Of a DNA stretch of 31,168 nucleotides, positions 15,378-23,864 are shown piece after piece; positions within the stretch are counted from its first letter, which is position 1; every line of letters begins with the position of its first letter. This DNA comes from Bacteroidales bacterium UBA1458 (GTDB taxonomy: Bacteria > Bacteroidota > Bacteroidia > Bacteroidales > VadinHA17). The notes under the pieces are model-generated. The model was not told the DNA's origin and did no database searches. It saw only the letters and a program-made list of their open reading frames with translations. The stretch is taken from NCBI GenBank assembly GCA_002325785.1, contig DCSU01000122.1, positions 7,475 to 38,642 of the forward strand, in the 5' to 3' direction. The position numbers were made by a program, and so were the translations under genes.

Positions 15378-16627
15378 CAGTTTAGTCTCTTTCCAGCGCT
15401 GTTCATCAGCTTTGCGAAGTATTCTCCCACCCAACTGGTGGTTCCGTCAGGTCTTACGAGCCAGAACCCTCTCATTTCATCACGCGAGCGTGTCTCTGCC
15501 AGTCTTCTGAGCTCCTCGTTCTTCGGTTCATTACAGAAGAGCTCCCACTGAATGATGTAGGGCACGTCAAGAGCGATGCATACGCCCATATACACATCCC
15601 AGTTGTGTATCACCGACTGCTGATCCATCAATTGTTCGTAACGCTGTTCGGGTATGCCTATCTCTCCCAGGAAGACAAATGGTTTACCATTCATTACCTC
15701 AGTGGGTCTCATCTGTTTCCTGAGGTATTCTATTCCCCGGAAGAGTCTCACTCCGTCCTCAGTAGTGTCATTGACCATAGCGTCATAGCATGACCATGAT
15801 ACCATGTCTGTCTCAGTGACCGGCAAGACATAATTTGAAAGGCCGGGAATGCCGTCCATGCTTTCCATGACCTTGTTAACCTCAATGGCATGGTAAACGC
15901 GGCATTTGGTGCCGGTCACTTCAGTCCTTGCCCTGTTGACGCCATTCTGTCTTGCAGTGAACCATTTGATCATTGCATCGCATCGCTCCGTGGAATCAGA
16001 AGGAACCAGAACCGAGTACCTGTCTCCGTCAACTGCCCTGATGAGTTCGCCCTCCTTTCTTGACCAGCGAGCGTAGTCTCCTGTACCGCCGCGAAGCATC
16101 CAGTCGCCCTCCCAGTTATGCAGGATGAATGACACATCTCTTTCGCGGTAATTGCTGAGAAGGTATTTCGTCAGTTCGTAGATCTCCTCTTCTTCGGCTG
16201 CGGCAGTCTCATCTGTGGTTCTGATGCCTGCACCGTCAACGCTGAGAGCAAAGACTGAAAAAGGCATGCTGAAGCATTCTGCCCAGTAAGGGTGCTGGGC
16301 AAGTTCTGCCAGGGTTAGAGTATCAGGCAGGTTCCAGTCAGAATTAAAAGGATAAGCCCCGCTACTCTTACGGAACCAGAGCTTAACCATCCTGTATCCC
16401 ATTGAAGCCATCCGTTCACATCCTTCTACTATATAGGGTTTGTCGGTAAAGAAGTACTTTCCACCAACGTGGGTGGCGCCGAGTCTATCGCCTATATCAG
16501 CCGGTATCTGAGCCCCTTTGAGAGGCCTGTTTCTGTCAATTATGGAAGCTATGTCCCTTTCAGTAGTGCCGACTGAACATGAGATAGTAAAGGCTGTAAG
16601 GACTGTGATAAAGTGAATTGTTTTCAT
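15377..16627 (-). CDS. TIM-barrel glycoside hydrolase-like protein, family not recognised (paralogue 3)
   Basis: A 416-residue exported protein; MKTIHFITVLTAFTISC has a possible lipobox (Cys17), so it may be a lipoprotein. The start at 16627 is chosen because a longer frame to 16729 begins with non-signal sequence inside the intergenic stem-loop region. It shares long identical blocks with the protein at 10194-11405: RPLKGA, DRLGATH, AQHPYW, MPFSVFAL, WEGDWMLRGGT, CRVYHAIEVNKV, DMVSWSCYD, FLGEIGIPE, WELFCNEP, MRGFWLVRPDG. Predicted catalytic residues are Glu173 (NWEGDW, strand 4) and Glu322 (GEIG, strand 7); Glu249 sits in EVN. Compared with paralogue 1 it carries an insert around residues 185-212 after WEGDW. 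It is the first gene after the stem-loop that follows the DUF3823 gene. The substrate is unknown. Confidence 0.85.
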   Translation of the reverse strand: MKTIHFITVLTAFTISCSVGTTERDIASIIDRNRPLKGAQIPADIGDRLGATHVGGKYFFTDKPYIVEGCERMASMGYRMVKLWFRKSSGAYPFNSDWNLPDTLTLAELAQHPYWAECFSMPFSVFALSVDGAGIRTTDETAAAEEEEIYELTKYLLSNYRERDVSFILHNWEGDWMLRGGTGDYARWSRKEGELIRAVDGDRYSVLVPSDSTERCDAMIKWFTARQNGVNRARTEVTGTKCRVYHAIEVNKVMESMDGIPGLSNYVLPVTETDMVSWSCYDAMVNDTTEDGVRLFRGIEYLRKQMRPTEVMNGKPFVFLGEIGIPEQRYEQLMDQQSVIHNWDVYMGVCIALDVPYIIQWELFCNEPKNEELRRLAETRSRDEMRGFWLVRPDGTTSWVGEYFAKLMNSAGKRLN

Positions 16628-16711
16628 AATTGATTGTTCTGCCACATTTGTGAAGCCCGGTTGCATGCGATAATAATTGTCAAAGATGCACCAATGATTA
16701 ATTAAGTCAAA

Positions 16712-16746
16712 GACAGAGAGACAGGGCAAATCCTTATCTCTCTGTC
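16712..16746 (-). terminator. Stem-loop between the SusCD block and the enzyme genes
   Basis: A perfect 10-bp stem GACAGAGAGA (16712-16721) / TCTCTCTGTC (16737-16746) with a 15-base loop. On the minus strand it lies 67 bases past the DUF3823 stop and is followed by TTTGACTT, a poor U-run, so it would be a weak terminator or a 3'-end stabiliser. A second hairpin CCTTC/GAAGG sits at 16754-16769. I see no promoter box between it and the gene starting at 16627, so partial read-through would give higher SusCD than enzyme expression (inference). Confidence 0.55.
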
Positions 16747-16813
16747 ATTTACCCCTTCGTCTCAGAAGGAGTCCCCCCATCATTTGACCTCAAAAATCCA
16801 TAAACCTAAAAAC

Positions 16814-17545
16814 TCACAAAGTTATTTTTACATTGGGTGCATAATTGGTTCTGATAGTACCCACTCCTGTGACATCAGCCATTGCACCGACTCTGAAAAA
16901 GTAGCTTCTTCCAGTCTTGAGCAATGCCGAATTGGCTGCCAGGTCGATATACAACGTATAAGTCGTGGCAGGATCAATGGTTATTGTCGGATTGAAAGTC
17001 TGAGAGAAGCCAGTGCCTGTGGTTGCGAACTTGATGTACTCACCCACGTACTGGTCACTGAAGGCATAAAGCCTGATCGTCCTTACTTTCGCAACCGGTT
17101 TGCCTGCTTCAAGAGAGAAGGTAGCAACAATCCGGTTGTTCACCTGATCACGGGTGATAGTGCAGTTCTTTACCCTTATATAGGGTACAACCCTGAAATC
17201 GACTTCGTTCTCTCCGGATGTGATAGATACACTCTTCAGCGCATAGGGGAAGTAGTTTCCGTTGCGCATGTAGATATCATAGTTATTGGAAAAAACCAGG
17301 TTGTTCCTGTACTCACCATTGTTCTTAATTACCCAGAACTGTGACACGAGTGTGGGAAATCCAAGCTCCTGCACTTCGATCTGAGAACCGGTCTGGATAT
17401 CCTGCTCCACCAATGCACCGTCAAGGCTGTCAAGGATGGCTCCGAAGACCTGGGCATCAGGGCCCGGGAAGTCATCTATCTCGCAGGATGTCACTGCCAT
17501 CATCAGGCAGGTTATCATGAAGGAGATATATATTATTTTTTTCAT
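16814..17545 (-). CDS. DUF3823-type surface glycan-binding lipoprotein
   Basis: A 243-residue lipoprotein with signal peptide ending in MAVTSC (Cys21). The mature start CEIDDFPGPDAQVFGAILDSL, then VQELG, the aromatic FWVIKNNGEYRNNLVFSNNY and the NGNYFPY motif are the pattern of the DUF3823 N-terminal domain (residues about 25-120). The C-terminal half (about 125-243, VKNCTITRDQVNNRIVATFSL to SYFFRVGAM) is a second beta-sandwich. Such proteins occupy the SusE/SusF position and help bind the glycan at the cell surface. It follows susD by 18 bases and is followed by the stem-loop at 16712. A 186-codon plus-strand frame over most of it is an antisense shadow. Confidence 0.85.
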   Translation of the reverse strand: MKKIIYISFMITCLMMAVTSCEIDDFPGPDAQVFGAILDSLDGALVEQDIQTGSQIEVQELGFPTLVSQFWVIKNNGEYRNNLVFSNNYDIYMRNGNYFPYALKSVSITSGENEVDFRVVPYIRVKNCTITRDQVNNRIVATFSLEAGKPVAKVRTIRLYAFSDQYVGEYIKFATTGTGFSQTFNPTITIDPATTYTLYIDLAANSALLKTGRSYFFRVGAMADVTGVGTIRTNYAPNVKITL

Positions 17546-17563
17546 ATGATTATGCTTTTTGAA

Positions 17564-19573
17564 TTAGTATTGTGGATTCTGAACCAGACCACTTGTTGAA
17601 ACATCAGGTATAGCCAGGTAGTACGATTTTGTTTCAAAAGTTCTTCCGCCGGCATTGTTGTCAGGCCAGTTGTTAGCCCTGACGAAGAAATATTTTGGTG
17701 GATTTTCGCGTAGGTCCAGTACCGGTACAAGGGCTTTTCTGGTAGTCTTGTTAAAAATTAAATGTGAATCCCTCCGTCTGATAAGATCCCAATAACGTTG
17801 TCCTTCAAATGCCATCTCAATCCTTCTTTCTTTGAGGATATTATCAATGGTAGCCGGGATATTGTCTGTGTGTCCTGCCCTTTTACGAAGAGCATTCAGG
17901 TATTCTGCTGCCAGTGCCGCGTTACCCTGACCACTCTCGATGGCTGCTTCCGCGTAGTTCAGATAAATCTCAGCAAGTCTGAAATCAATGTAAGGGGTTG
18001 TGCAAATGAACTGGGTGATGGTAGTCATGCTCTCCCTGAGGTATTTTTTCACATTGAAACCGGAGCTTGTAAAGTTACCCTGTTCGTTGTTGCCGAGCTG
18101 TGCAAAACCGGAGTATTCCGGTCCACTGGAACCGCCATATGCATAATAAGTTATGCCGTCCAGGCCTACTGCATTGCCATTCTGGTAAATAACCTTTGTG
18201 CCGTCAGACCTGATCATACCTCCCTGGATAACCATGGTTTTGCCTTTCCATACTGACCCTGGGGTGATGATACTTGCGAAAAAGCGTGCGTCCTTGTTGG
18301 CAAATATCTCTGTTGGGTTATTGTACAGTATGTAAGGTTTTGTAAGATCCAGGTCTGTACCCGGGTTAGCCACATATTCATTCTCGACGCCGTCAGTGCG
18401 AGTCGCAAGCGGAGCGCTCTGTCCGGTTCCGTTGTCTGTATAATCTTCGAAGAGATCAACAAGATTCAGTGTAGGATTAAATCTGCCGTAATATGAATAG
18501 CTGGGTGCAGTCTGTGACGGATTGAAATATACGTCATAACTGTGTCCCTGCATGCGGGTTGTTGATCCGTCAATATATGCCTTCATGAAGATTACCTCCT
18601 CCATTGCTCCTGTGGGATTCTGGAAGAGATCCTGAAAGTTTTTGGCAGCATCTGTTCTGGTAGCAGGATTCGGCCTGTAGAGCGACTTCCCGGAGTTATC
18701 AATGATAGCTGCAGAAGCAGTGATACATTGCGAATAGTAGTTATTCGCATCTGCCTCTGTCATTCCTCCCACTAGTTTAAGATCCACTGCCTCCCCGGCA
18801 AGTGGCGCTTTGTTCGAGTACTTGGCAATGGAAGCAGCATAGAGGGCGACCCTTGACTTAAGGGCATATGCTGCCCATTTGGTTGCTCTGTAGAGGCCAT
18901 CATTCACACTTGTGGTTGCGGGCAGGTTTTCAACGGCGAGGTCACACTCCCCCAGGATAAAATCAAAAGTCTCCTTTTCGGTGCTTCTCGGCACGAACAG
19001 GTCATCGCCTGGTACCTGAGGCACTTCGATGATTGGTACGCCACCGTATCTTTTTACAAGGCCGAAATACATATATGCGCGGATGAAGTGTCCTTCGCTG
19101 ATGCATCGTTTGCGTACATTCTCATCAAGAGTCGCGGTCTCTGCATCCACCAGGAACTGGTTAACCTGTCTGATGTTGCCGTAGGCGCCATTTGAAATGT
19201 TGTTGTTGCCTGACATTGTCACAGCACCGTATGCCCAGTAATTATCATTTACGGGGCCGGCACCAGATCCTGATGAGTAATTGCTTTCGTCAGTAAGAAA
19301 GCTGGTTGACCATCCGAAATCAACAAAAGCATTGCCTCCGAGGTCCCTGTGGTAATTAAAGAACTTACCGGGATTGTACATAAAGTCCTCCATCGGCATT
19401 TTTACATAGAGGTTTGCCAATAATGTATTGATGCCGTTGGGATCTGACAGAAATACTGTTGAGGGCACTTTGGTCAAAGGCTCAACTTCCAGCCAGTCTT
19501 CACATGCAGGCAGGAGTAATAATACTGCTGCAATGGCTATATTTAATACTTTCCTTTTCATATTCTTATTCAT
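17564..19573 (-). CDS. susD: SusD/RagB-family outer-membrane glycan-binding lipoprotein
   Basis: A 669-residue lipoprotein (signal peptide with LLLLPAC, Cys24) starting CEDWLEVEPLTKVPSTVFLSD, the typical SusD opening. Helical TPR regions follow (for example VRKRCISEGHFIRAYMYFGL and KRYGGVPIIEVPQV), and the C-terminal signature ERRIEMAFEGQRYWDLIRR lies near residue 582-600. It caps the SusC barrel and binds the glycan. It starts 2 bases after the susC stop, a tight coupling. It is longer than many SusD proteins (500-600 residues), mainly from long loops between about residues 330 and 480. MKRKV at residue 5 is an alternative start. The symbol denotes family role, not orthology with the starch protein. 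Confidence 0.95.
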   Translation of the reverse strand: MNKNMKRKVLNIAIAAVLLLLPACEDWLEVEPLTKVPSTVFLSDPNGINTLLANLYVKMPMEDFMYNPGKFFNYHRDLGGNAFVDFGWSTSFLTDESNYSSGSGAGPVNDNYWAYGAVTMSGNNNISNGAYGNIRQVNQFLVDAETATLDENVRKRCISEGHFIRAYMYFGLVKRYGGVPIIEVPQVPGDDLFVPRSTEKETFDFILGECDLAVENLPATTSVNDGLYRATKWAAYALKSRVALYAASIAKYSNKAPLAGEAVDLKLVGGMTEADANNYYSQCITASAAIIDNSGKSLYRPNPATRTDAAKNFQDLFQNPTGAMEEVIFMKAYIDGSTTRMQGHSYDVYFNPSQTAPSYSYYGRFNPTLNLVDLFEDYTDNGTGQSAPLATRTDGVENEYVANPGTDLDLTKPYILYNNPTEIFANKDARFFASIITPGSVWKGKTMVIQGGMIRSDGTKVIYQNGNAVGLDGITYYAYGGSSGPEYSGFAQLGNNEQGNFTSSGFNVKKYLRESMTTITQFICTTPYIDFRLAEIYLNYAEAAIESGQGNAALAAEYLNALRKRAGHTDNIPATIDNILKERRIEMAFEGQRYWDLIRRRDSHLIFNKTTRKALVPVLDLRENPPKYFFVRANNWPDNNAGGRTFETKSYYLAIPDVSTSGLVQNPQY

Positions 19574-19575
19574 AA

Positions 19576-22500
19576 CTAGAAGTTAACATTAAAACCAAAG
19601 TTGAATGATCTCATGAGCGGGTAGGTAAGGTCAGCTGCATATGAGCCCTCTTCTCTTTCAGGATCAAGTCCTTTGGCATCCTCGCTTGCACAGAATGTAT
19701 AGAGGTTGAAGCAGTTAAGATAGACCCTTATGTTATCCATTCTGATCTTTCTTGTAACATTTGCAGGGATTGTATACCCGATTTCGAGTGATTTAATCCT
19801 CAGGTAAGTTGCATCAAAGCGCCACATATCTGTTATTAGTGCATCGCCTGTGTTGGATGAATTTACTCCGGTTTTCAAAGCAGGATACTTGCCGCTTATC
19901 CATTCGGTATTGGGATCAAAAGGATCGGCGTTGGGGTCTGCTGTATGCCACCTGTCCTGGAATTTTTCAAAAAGTGTCGGATACCGGCCATAGCCCCAGA
20001 CATCGTTAGGAGCAGTAACTACCGTAAACATAGATGAACCCTGCATTAATATATTGAAATCTAATCCGTTCCATGAGGCATTCAGATTCAAGCCGTACTG
20101 CAGCGGAGGGTTGGTGGCATAACCCTGGTACTGGCCTGCCCAGATTGAGGGCGTCATATCATTACCGTTTATAACGCCGTCACCGTTAACGTCGATAATT
20201 TCATAGCTTCCGGGTGTGCATTTTGAATTGCCGAGAGCACCTCCGTATAATGGAGCGGTCTGGAAATCTTCGATGTTGGTATATTGATCTCCGCGGGTGT
20301 AGATCCATTCTCTGCCCATGACACGGTTGTTACCCCATGGGTCTTTCCACTCTTCCCATGAGCTGACATAGGGTTTTCTTTCGGTATGAATCAGGTACTT
20401 GCGGGCATAAGTCATGTTGGCACTTATACCATATTCAAACTTACCGATAATGTTCTTGTGAGATACAAAGAATTCGATCCCCTGGACTTTGTCGGAATTA
20501 AGATTTTCCTGTGGGAATGCTGCTCCGAATGTATTTGGTACAGACTGGATTCGGGTAGCAAGAAGTCCATCCCTGTATTTCTGGAATACGTCCGCAGTAA
20601 AGGCAAATTTCCCATTCCACATCTCGAGGTCAACCCCTATATCCAGAGTCCGGGTTTCAACCCATGAGAGGCTATTATTTATAACGCCGGGAGGATATGC
20701 ACCTGCAGTTAAAATATTGTTGTTAAAGATGTAACCACCGTCAATGCCGGAGAACTGGTAACCGGCCACATACTCAAACGGGTTTCCTGCATCAGCACCC
20801 ATCATCCCGTAAGAAGCTCTCAGTTTCAGGTTTGAAATGACTTCAAGGTTATTCATGAATGTTTCTTCAGAAATACGCCATCCGGCTGAAACTGACGGGA
20901 AAAACGCCCATCTTGATTCAGGTGCATAACGATAGGAGCCATCCTCTCTGAAAAGGAATTCGAAAAGATACTTGCCTTTGTAATCATAATTAATACGGCC
21001 AAGCAATGAAAGGTACTTCTGTGTATCACGGTTACCAGCTGTTTGCATGTTGGTCTGACTTCCCTGATCAATAATGTCAGTTGTAAAGACATTGTCATAC
21101 TGTCTCAGGGCAGACAGGTAGTTGTTTTTGATTAATTTGGCCTCCCAGACGAGAGTTCCCGATACATTGTGATTGCCGGCAAATGTGTTTTTATAGTTTG
21201 CCTGCCCCTGGAATACCATTCTTGTGAATATGGAATTTGTATTCCGGTATTTTGCAGGAAACCACGAACGAACCAGGGCATCTGACCACTTATCATAAAT
21301 ATTGTATGCTTTTGCCAGATTGGACCAGTTCTGCACATTTCCGTCATATGCACCAACGAGATTTAAACTCAGACCTTTTATCCCAGGTACTTCATAAGAG
21401 AGATCGACAGTACTCTGATACTGGAAATTATTCCATTTTTCGTAACCCGAAATAGATTCGGTCGCAAAGGCCAACGGATTTATGTTCTCTGAGTTGGATG
21501 CGAGATGAAGCGGATTGTCAACCGTGTATGGACCTATGCCGCGGTCTGAGGCAATAATTGGCTTAAAGAGCCAGAAGTATGATCCTTGCGGTGATCTGTT
21601 CTCATCATACTTACCTGAGAAGGTGAAAGTTCCTTTCAGTCTCTTGCTCAGATTGGCTGTGAGATTGGTTCTGAAATTATACTTATTATACTTTTGAATA
21701 CCGCTGGCAACCAGTCCGTTATCTGTCAGATATCCAAAACTTGAGTAGAATGTTATATTATCATTTCCTCCCGAAGCAGACAGGTTATACTGTGCCTGAC
21801 CAGCCCAAGGCTTAAGTGTTTCATTGATCCAGTCATAATCCTGATACCCCGGTTCAGTTCCTGCTTTCCATCTGGCAAGTTCATCATCAGTGAATAGCGC
21901 AGGTTTACCGATGTTTCTCTCCATTTCATTCTTCAGCACCCTGTATGTGTAGGCATCAACCGATTCCAGCAGGCTGGTGGGCTCCTTAGCCCCAATGAGT
22001 GCATTGAACTGAAATTTTGTTGCACCCTTGGCGCCTTTCTTCGTAGTAACGATAATTACGCCGTTGTCGGCGTTCATCCCATAGATAGCTGCTGAAGCGT
22101 CTTTCAGCACAGACATGCTTTCGATGTCTTCCGGGTTGAGGCGTTCCAGGTCTGACATGCCGTCGCGTGCGACCCCGTCAATTACAAGCAGCGGCGTTCC
22201 GAAGCCGCGGATACTTACCATGCTGGTGAACATTCCAGGCTCTCCTGACTGCTGACGTATAAGAACACCGGCCAGTTTGCCCTGGATGTTACTCACGACA
22301 CTTGTACTTTTGGTAGTTAGAATCTCTTCAGACTTGATCTGGGTGATAGCACCTGTTAAGGTCTCTTTTTTCTGAGTGCCGTAACCGATTACAACCACTT
22401 CATCAAGACCCTGTACCTCTTCGTTTAAAACCACATCGATCACTGTCCTGTTGTTAACAGAAATCTCCTCTGTTATGTATCCGATGAACGAATACACAAT

Positions 22501-22725
22501 GACAGCATTGGGGCTGACATTATCAAGTGTATAGGACCCGTCGGTGCCAGACAACACCCCGTTTGTGGTTCCTTTTACTACAACATTTACTCCGGGTAGC
22601 GTTTCCCCGGTATTGCTTCTTAAAGTTCCGGAAACTTTCAAAGCCTGTGGAAATGCTGTTGCGGAAACCAATAAACCAAAGAGCAAAAGAAATGCTGCTC
22701 TGAAGTAGGTTTTACGTTTTTTCAT
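19576..22725 (-). CDS. susC: SusC/RagA-family TonB-dependent glycan transporter
   Basis: An outer-membrane beta-barrel importer of 1049 residues. Signal peptide to about residue 27 (VSATAFPQ), then a carboxypeptidase-regulatory-like domain (about 28-102, VSGTLRSNTGETLPGVNVVV), the TonB box region LDEVVVIGYG (108-117), and the plug domain (about 118-230) with SVVSNIQGKLAGV, SIRGFGTPLLVIDG and SVLKDASAAIYGMNADNGVI. The barrel occupies the rest and ends in NFGFNVNF with the terminal Phe needed for outer-membrane insertion. It has no N-terminal STN domain, which fits control by the AraC-type regulator rather than an anti-sigma factor. It is the first gene of the operon, just downstream of a TAnnTTTG box at 22756. 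Confidence 0.96.
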   Translation of the reverse strand: MKKRKTYFRAAFLLLFGLLVSATAFPQALKVSGTLRSNTGETLPGVNVVVKGTTNGVLSGTDGSYTLDNVSPNAVIVYSFIGYITEEISVNNRTVIDVVLNEEVQGLDEVVVIGYGTQKKETLTGAITQIKSEEILTTKSTSVVSNIQGKLAGVLIRQQSGEPGMFTSMVSIRGFGTPLLVIDGVARDGMSDLERLNPEDIESMSVLKDASAAIYGMNADNGVIIVTTKKGAKGATKFQFNALIGAKEPTSLLESVDAYTYRVLKNEMERNIGKPALFTDDELARWKAGTEPGYQDYDWINETLKPWAGQAQYNLSASGGNDNITFYSSFGYLTDNGLVASGIQKYNKYNFRTNLTANLSKRLKGTFTFSGKYDENRSPQGSYFWLFKPIIASDRGIGPYTVDNPLHLASNSENINPLAFATESISGYEKWNNFQYQSTVDLSYEVPGIKGLSLNLVGAYDGNVQNWSNLAKAYNIYDKWSDALVRSWFPAKYRNTNSIFTRMVFQGQANYKNTFAGNHNVSGTLVWEAKLIKNNYLSALRQYDNVFTTDIIDQGSQTNMQTAGNRDTQKYLSLLGRINYDYKGKYLFEFLFREDGSYRYAPESRWAFFPSVSAGWRISEETFMNNLEVISNLKLRASYGMMGADAGNPFEYVAGYQFSGIDGGYIFNNNILTAGAYPPGVINNSLSWVETRTLDIGVDLEMWNGKFAFTADVFQKYRDGLLATRIQSVPNTFGAAFPQENLNSDKVQGIEFFVSHKNIIGKFEYGISANMTYARKYLIHTERKPYVSSWEEWKDPWGNNRVMGREWIYTRGDQYTNIEDFQTAPLYGGALGNSKCTPGSYEIIDVNGDGVINGNDMTPSIWAGQYQGYATNPPLQYGLNLNASWNGLDFNILMQGSSMFTVVTAPNDVWGYGRYPTLFEKFQDRWHTADPNADPFDPNTEWISGKYPALKTGVNSSNTGDALITDMWRFDATYLRIKSLEIGYTIPANVTRKIRMDNIRVYLNCFNLYTFCASEDAKGLDPEREEGSYAADLTYPLMRSFNFGFNVNF

Positions 22726-22755
22726 AAGCTTTTGGTTAGGTTAGTTATACATTTT

Positions 22756-22763
22756 CAAAGTTA
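22756..22763 (-). promoter_or_regulatory. Bacteroidota -7 box for the susC operon
   Basis: On the minus strand the box reads TAACTTTG, a perfect TAnnTTTG match. Transcription would begin near 22749, leaving a leader of about 25 bases before the susC ATG at 22725. I see no good TTG -33 element at 19-21 bp upstream, which is typical of promoters that need an activator, and candidate operators lie just beyond (22808-22841). Confidence 0.6.
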
Positions 22764-22807
22764 CGATGCATATGTCACTGAGCTTTGCTTGATAAGTCAC
22801 ATGCATG

Positions 22808-22841
22808 TATTATTATGAATAATTGTGGCGTCATAATAATA
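22808..22841. promoter_or_regulatory. Candidate operator: 11-bp perfect inverted repeat
   Basis: TATTATTATGA at 22808-22818 is repeated as its exact complement TCATAATAATA at 22831-22841, with a 12-bp spacer. It lies about 59-92 bp upstream of the predicted susC transcription start, a usual position for an activator site. The divergent AraC-type gene makes that protein the obvious binder (inference). The region is AT-rich, which raises the chance of accidental repeats, but an exact 11-mer occurring three times within 100 bp argues against chance. Confidence 0.6.
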
Positions 22842-22893
22842 ATGCCTGAAATAATATACTATTTATCAGAGATATACATATATATTATAATGG

Positions 22894-22904
22894 TATTATT
22901 ATGA
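22894..22904 (+). promoter_or_regulatory. Third copy of the TATTATTATGA motif
   Basis: The same 11-mer as in the inverted repeat at 22808-22841, in direct orientation and 86 bp from the first copy. It lies nearer the regulator gene and could serve autoregulation or looping (inference). Confidence 0.55.
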
Positions 22905-22986
22905 TATATTTTATGCTTTTTATCGTATACCGTGTAGTCTATTAAAGTGAAATTTATATATTTACATAATTATTTGTGGTCATTAA

Positions 22987-22994
22987 TATATTTG
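22987..22994 (+). promoter_or_regulatory. Possible -7 box for the AraC-type regulator
   Basis: TATATTTG is a perfect TAnnTTTG match, but it ends only 6 bases before the ATG at 23001 and has no TTG at the proper distance upstream. If used, the mRNA would be leaderless from 23001, or translation would begin at the ATG at 23013. It could be a chance match in AT-rich DNA. Confidence 0.35.
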
Positions 22995-23000
22995 ATTACC

Positions 23001-23864
23001 ATGGAAAAAATAATGAGAGAAGTTACTCCGGTATCGAGTGAAGACCTTTTTGTTGTATTAAATCACTATAATGCCAAATTTGATTTCCCGGTACATTTCC
23101 ATCCTGAATATGAAATCAATCTTGTGCTTAATTCCAAGGGCAAAAGAATTATTGGAGATTCAATCCTGGATTACAACAGTCCCGACCTGGTGCTCATCGG
23201 GCCAAATACTCCTCATGCATGGACAGGTAATGTCAATAACCTCAATGCACAGGTAGTTACAATCCAGTTCGACGGTCATTTTTTCAACGAAAAGATGCTG
23301 AAAAAGAAGTTTGCGACCTCAATAAAGAATATGTTTGAGAAGGCAGCAAGAGGAATTCTTTTCCCTGCTGAGACCATTGATAAACTTCAGGGGCGTCTTA
23401 TTAAACTTTCCGAGATGCATGGATTCGACTCATTCATGGGCTTTCTGTCGATTCTATATGATCTTTCTATTTCCAGGAATCAGACAATACTGGCATCACA
23501 GGGCTTTGTCGGACAATTTGATACAAATAACAGCCACCGAATAAGCAAGGTGATCAGCTACCTGCAGGAAAACCTCATTAATGATATCAAAATAAAACAG
23601 GTTGCTGACCTGGTAAATATGTCAGAGACGGCTTTCAGCCATTTTTTTAAAAAACGAACTCAGAGATCTTTTTCCGAGTACCTGACAGACATGAGAATTA
23701 GCTATGCTGCCAGGCAGATCCTTGAAACTGACAGAAATATATCAGAGATATGTTTTATCAGCGGGTTTAATAATCTCTCCAATTTCAACCGGACCTTCAA
23801 AGGACGGTATGGCTGCACGCCAGGTGAATTCAGATCGCAGCAGCAGTTTCTTACCCGCCATTAA
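23001..23864 (+). CDS. AraC-family transcriptional regulator with N-terminal cupin
   Basis: A 287-residue soluble DNA-binding protein. Residues about 25-95 form a cupin sugar-sensing domain (HFHPEYEINLV at 32-42, GPNTPHAW at 67-74). The C-terminal third holds the two helix-turn-helix motifs: IKIKQVADLVNMSETAFSHFFK (about 196-217) and ISEICFISGFNNLSNFNRTFK (about 247-267), ending in the family motif GCTPGEFR. The ATG at 23001 (MEKIMREV) is preferred over one at 22947, whose extra residues look untranslated and AT-rich; 23013 is also possible. It is divergent from susC and most likely activates the operon on sensing an oligosaccharide or sugar. AraC-type control of a large SusCD locus is less usual than hybrid two-component or sigma/anti-sigma control. 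Confidence 0.92.
   Translation: MEKIMREVTPVSSEDLFVVLNHYNAKFDFPVHFHPEYEINLVLNSKGKRIIGDSILDYNSPDLVLIGPNTPHAWTGNVNNLNAQVVTIQFDGHFFNEKMLKKKFATSIKNMFEKAARGILFPAETIDKLQGRLIKLSEMHGFDSFMGFLSILYDLSISRNQTILASQGFVGQFDTNNSHRISKVISYLQENLINDIKIKQVADLVNMSETAFSHFFKKRTQRSFSEYLTDMRISYAARQILETDRNISEICFISGFNNLSNFNRTFKGRYGCTPGEFRSQQQFLTRH

Noticed and set aside
16784..17344. Plus-strand open frame of 186 codons
   Set aside because: It lies antisense to the DUF3823-type lipoprotein gene, lacks a recognisable domain and has Cys/Ser/His-rich shadow-like composition.
22840..22980. AT-rich stretch considered as an origin or phage attachment site
   Set aside because: No DnaA-box cluster, integrase or flanking duplication is visible; the AT content is explained by divergent promoters.
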